Shown here: positions 62,966-64,000 of the stretch, piece by piece | Position numbering within the stretch: the first letter of the stretch is position 1 | How the letters are laid out: the number at the start of each line of letters is the position of its first letter | Assembly (NCBI RefSeq): GCF_000247815.1 | Contig: NC_021677.1 | Span: forward strand, 45,668,864 to 45,732,863 | Length of the DNA stretch: 64,000 bases | Source: Ficedula albicollis | Taxonomy: Eukaryota; Chordata; Aves; Passeriformes; Muscicapidae | Direction of reading: 5' to 3' | Made by a program: the position numbers and the translations under genes | The notes under the pieces: generated by a model | What the model saw: the letters and a program-made list of their open reading frames with translations, nothing else | Told to the model about the DNA's origin: nothing | The model's database searches: none

Positions 62966-64000
62966 TATATATAGGCAGCTGTGTCCTGCGTGGATTTACT
63001 AGGCTCTGCTGTAAGGGAAAGACTTCCCTTAAATATTTTTTTACTCCTTCTTCTTTCTCAGCCTTTCCATGTCCCTGAAATAGTGTTGGAAGCTGTATTT
63101 TCCACACCACAGGCTCTTTTCCAATTCTTTCCTCAGTGGGACACACTCAACAGCCAAAGAATGGTTTCAGGCTGCTGGGTGTGTAGGAGATGATTGTCCC
63201 TACCTGTGGGCTTGTGTGCCCCATGAGCTTTGACTGGAGATCATGACCCATGACACATGGATCAGGCGGAGGTAAATTTTTCCCCCACTGGGAGAAAAGG
63301 AGGTGCCTTAGACTCCTGAACTCCAAGCCCTAGACTTGCAAGAGTTCTGTATCTGTATTGAAAGCATCAGACAGCCCTTCAGAGCAAACTCACAAGAACA
63401 GGCCTTGGCACTCCACTGCTAAATCCATTCTGGCCATAATTCTTTCTAATTGGTTTTACAGACTTTTGAAATGGATTCTCACAGAAAATAATTACAATTA
63501 CTTTTTTTCCAAGACAGAGCCAGTCTCCCTGTTTGGTACTTCAAACTTATTAGATAGAAAGAACACACTTTTCACTGAATAATAGAGCATCTGGAGGTAA
63601 ATATTTATAGTCCTTATAGCTTTTAGGTGGTGAACTTAGGCAGGCTGGGAGATGGACTGGATGTGATCCCAGTCTGGAGCCAGGTCTACACTGCAGGACT
63701 GAAAGGAAGTGGAGGTTTGGTTTTGTCCACATTTCTGGCAGCAGCTCAGTTGTTTCTGTCCTGATGCGATGAATGTAGCTTAACAAATTATAAACCAGCT
63801 AAATCTCTCACTTATTTATTGTTCCCCTTTTTATTCCTAGAAATCATAGGTATTAATTACATTTCCAAGGAAAAATTTAATTCTAAGTGAACATAATATG
63901 TGGAATTGAACAGTATCTACAAATTCAGAAAACCGTTTTTTGAATAACAAATATTTCACTGTAGGTTGAAAAGAACTATAAAAGAAGTATCATGCTGTGA

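Larger units (their letters stand above)
56761..64000. other. Non-coding DNA, no gene seen
   Basis: Unique AT-rich DNA. It contains the window's longest open frame (58165-58638, 157 codons, no domain recognised), a strong short hairpin at 61549, a 77-bp tandem pair at 62085 and an AT palindrome at 62934. I see no promoter, known RNA or exon that can be supported. Confidence 0.6.

Overview
The window looks like vertebrate nuclear DNA, most likely avian. It is AT-rich and has no bacterial-style gene packing. Its interspersed repeats are CR1 LINE copies with the typical CATAGAAT-type 3' ends, plus ERVL-type LTRs of the kind common in birds. Species, chromosome and neighbouring genes cannot be read from the sequence. 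I recognise no intact protein-coding gene, rRNA, tRNA or known ncRNA. The window is best read as a gene desert or the inside of a very large intron. The longest open frames (157, 148, 139 and 136 codons) are about what chance gives in 64 kb of AT-rich DNA, and frames in repeats are by-products of those repeats.

Layout. 1-12.8 kb: mostly unique DNA with one short CR1 and two-copy tandem repeats at 7.1 and 10.5 kb. 12.8-14.7 kb: an old minus-strand CR1 that keeps two recognisable pieces of its reverse-transcriptase frame, split by an LTR-like, purine-rich insertion. 14.7-32.6 kb: unique DNA with CR1 copies at 18.5 (+), 21.9 (-) and 30.6 kb (-). 32.6-33.1 kb: an old solo ERVL-type LTR. 34.0-34.3 kb: a homeodomain/octamer motif cluster resembling a conserved enhancer. 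37.5 and 40.6 kb: further CR1 copies. 44.6-49.3 kb: the most unusual part, with a 431-bp tandem duplication running into a second solo LTR, that LTR internally duplicated (230 and 643 bp), and a nested CR1-containing duplication (280 and 708 bp). 49.9 kb: an octamer site inside a perfect inverted repeat. 56.2-56.8 kb: another nested duplication (105 and 336 bp). 61-63 kb: a strong short hairpin and an AT palindrome.

The main pattern is the density of two-copy tandem duplications, which fall into two classes. Short units (about 40-91 bp) differ at 1 to about 6 positions. Long units (230-708 bp) are almost identical. At two loci the outer copies are identical while a middle copy carries four differences. 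This points either to recent template-switching or unequal exchange on top of older slippage, or to haplotype-derived false duplications in the assembly. No previously undescribed protein system is visible. All repeat and divergence statements come from reading by eye, without alignment software.
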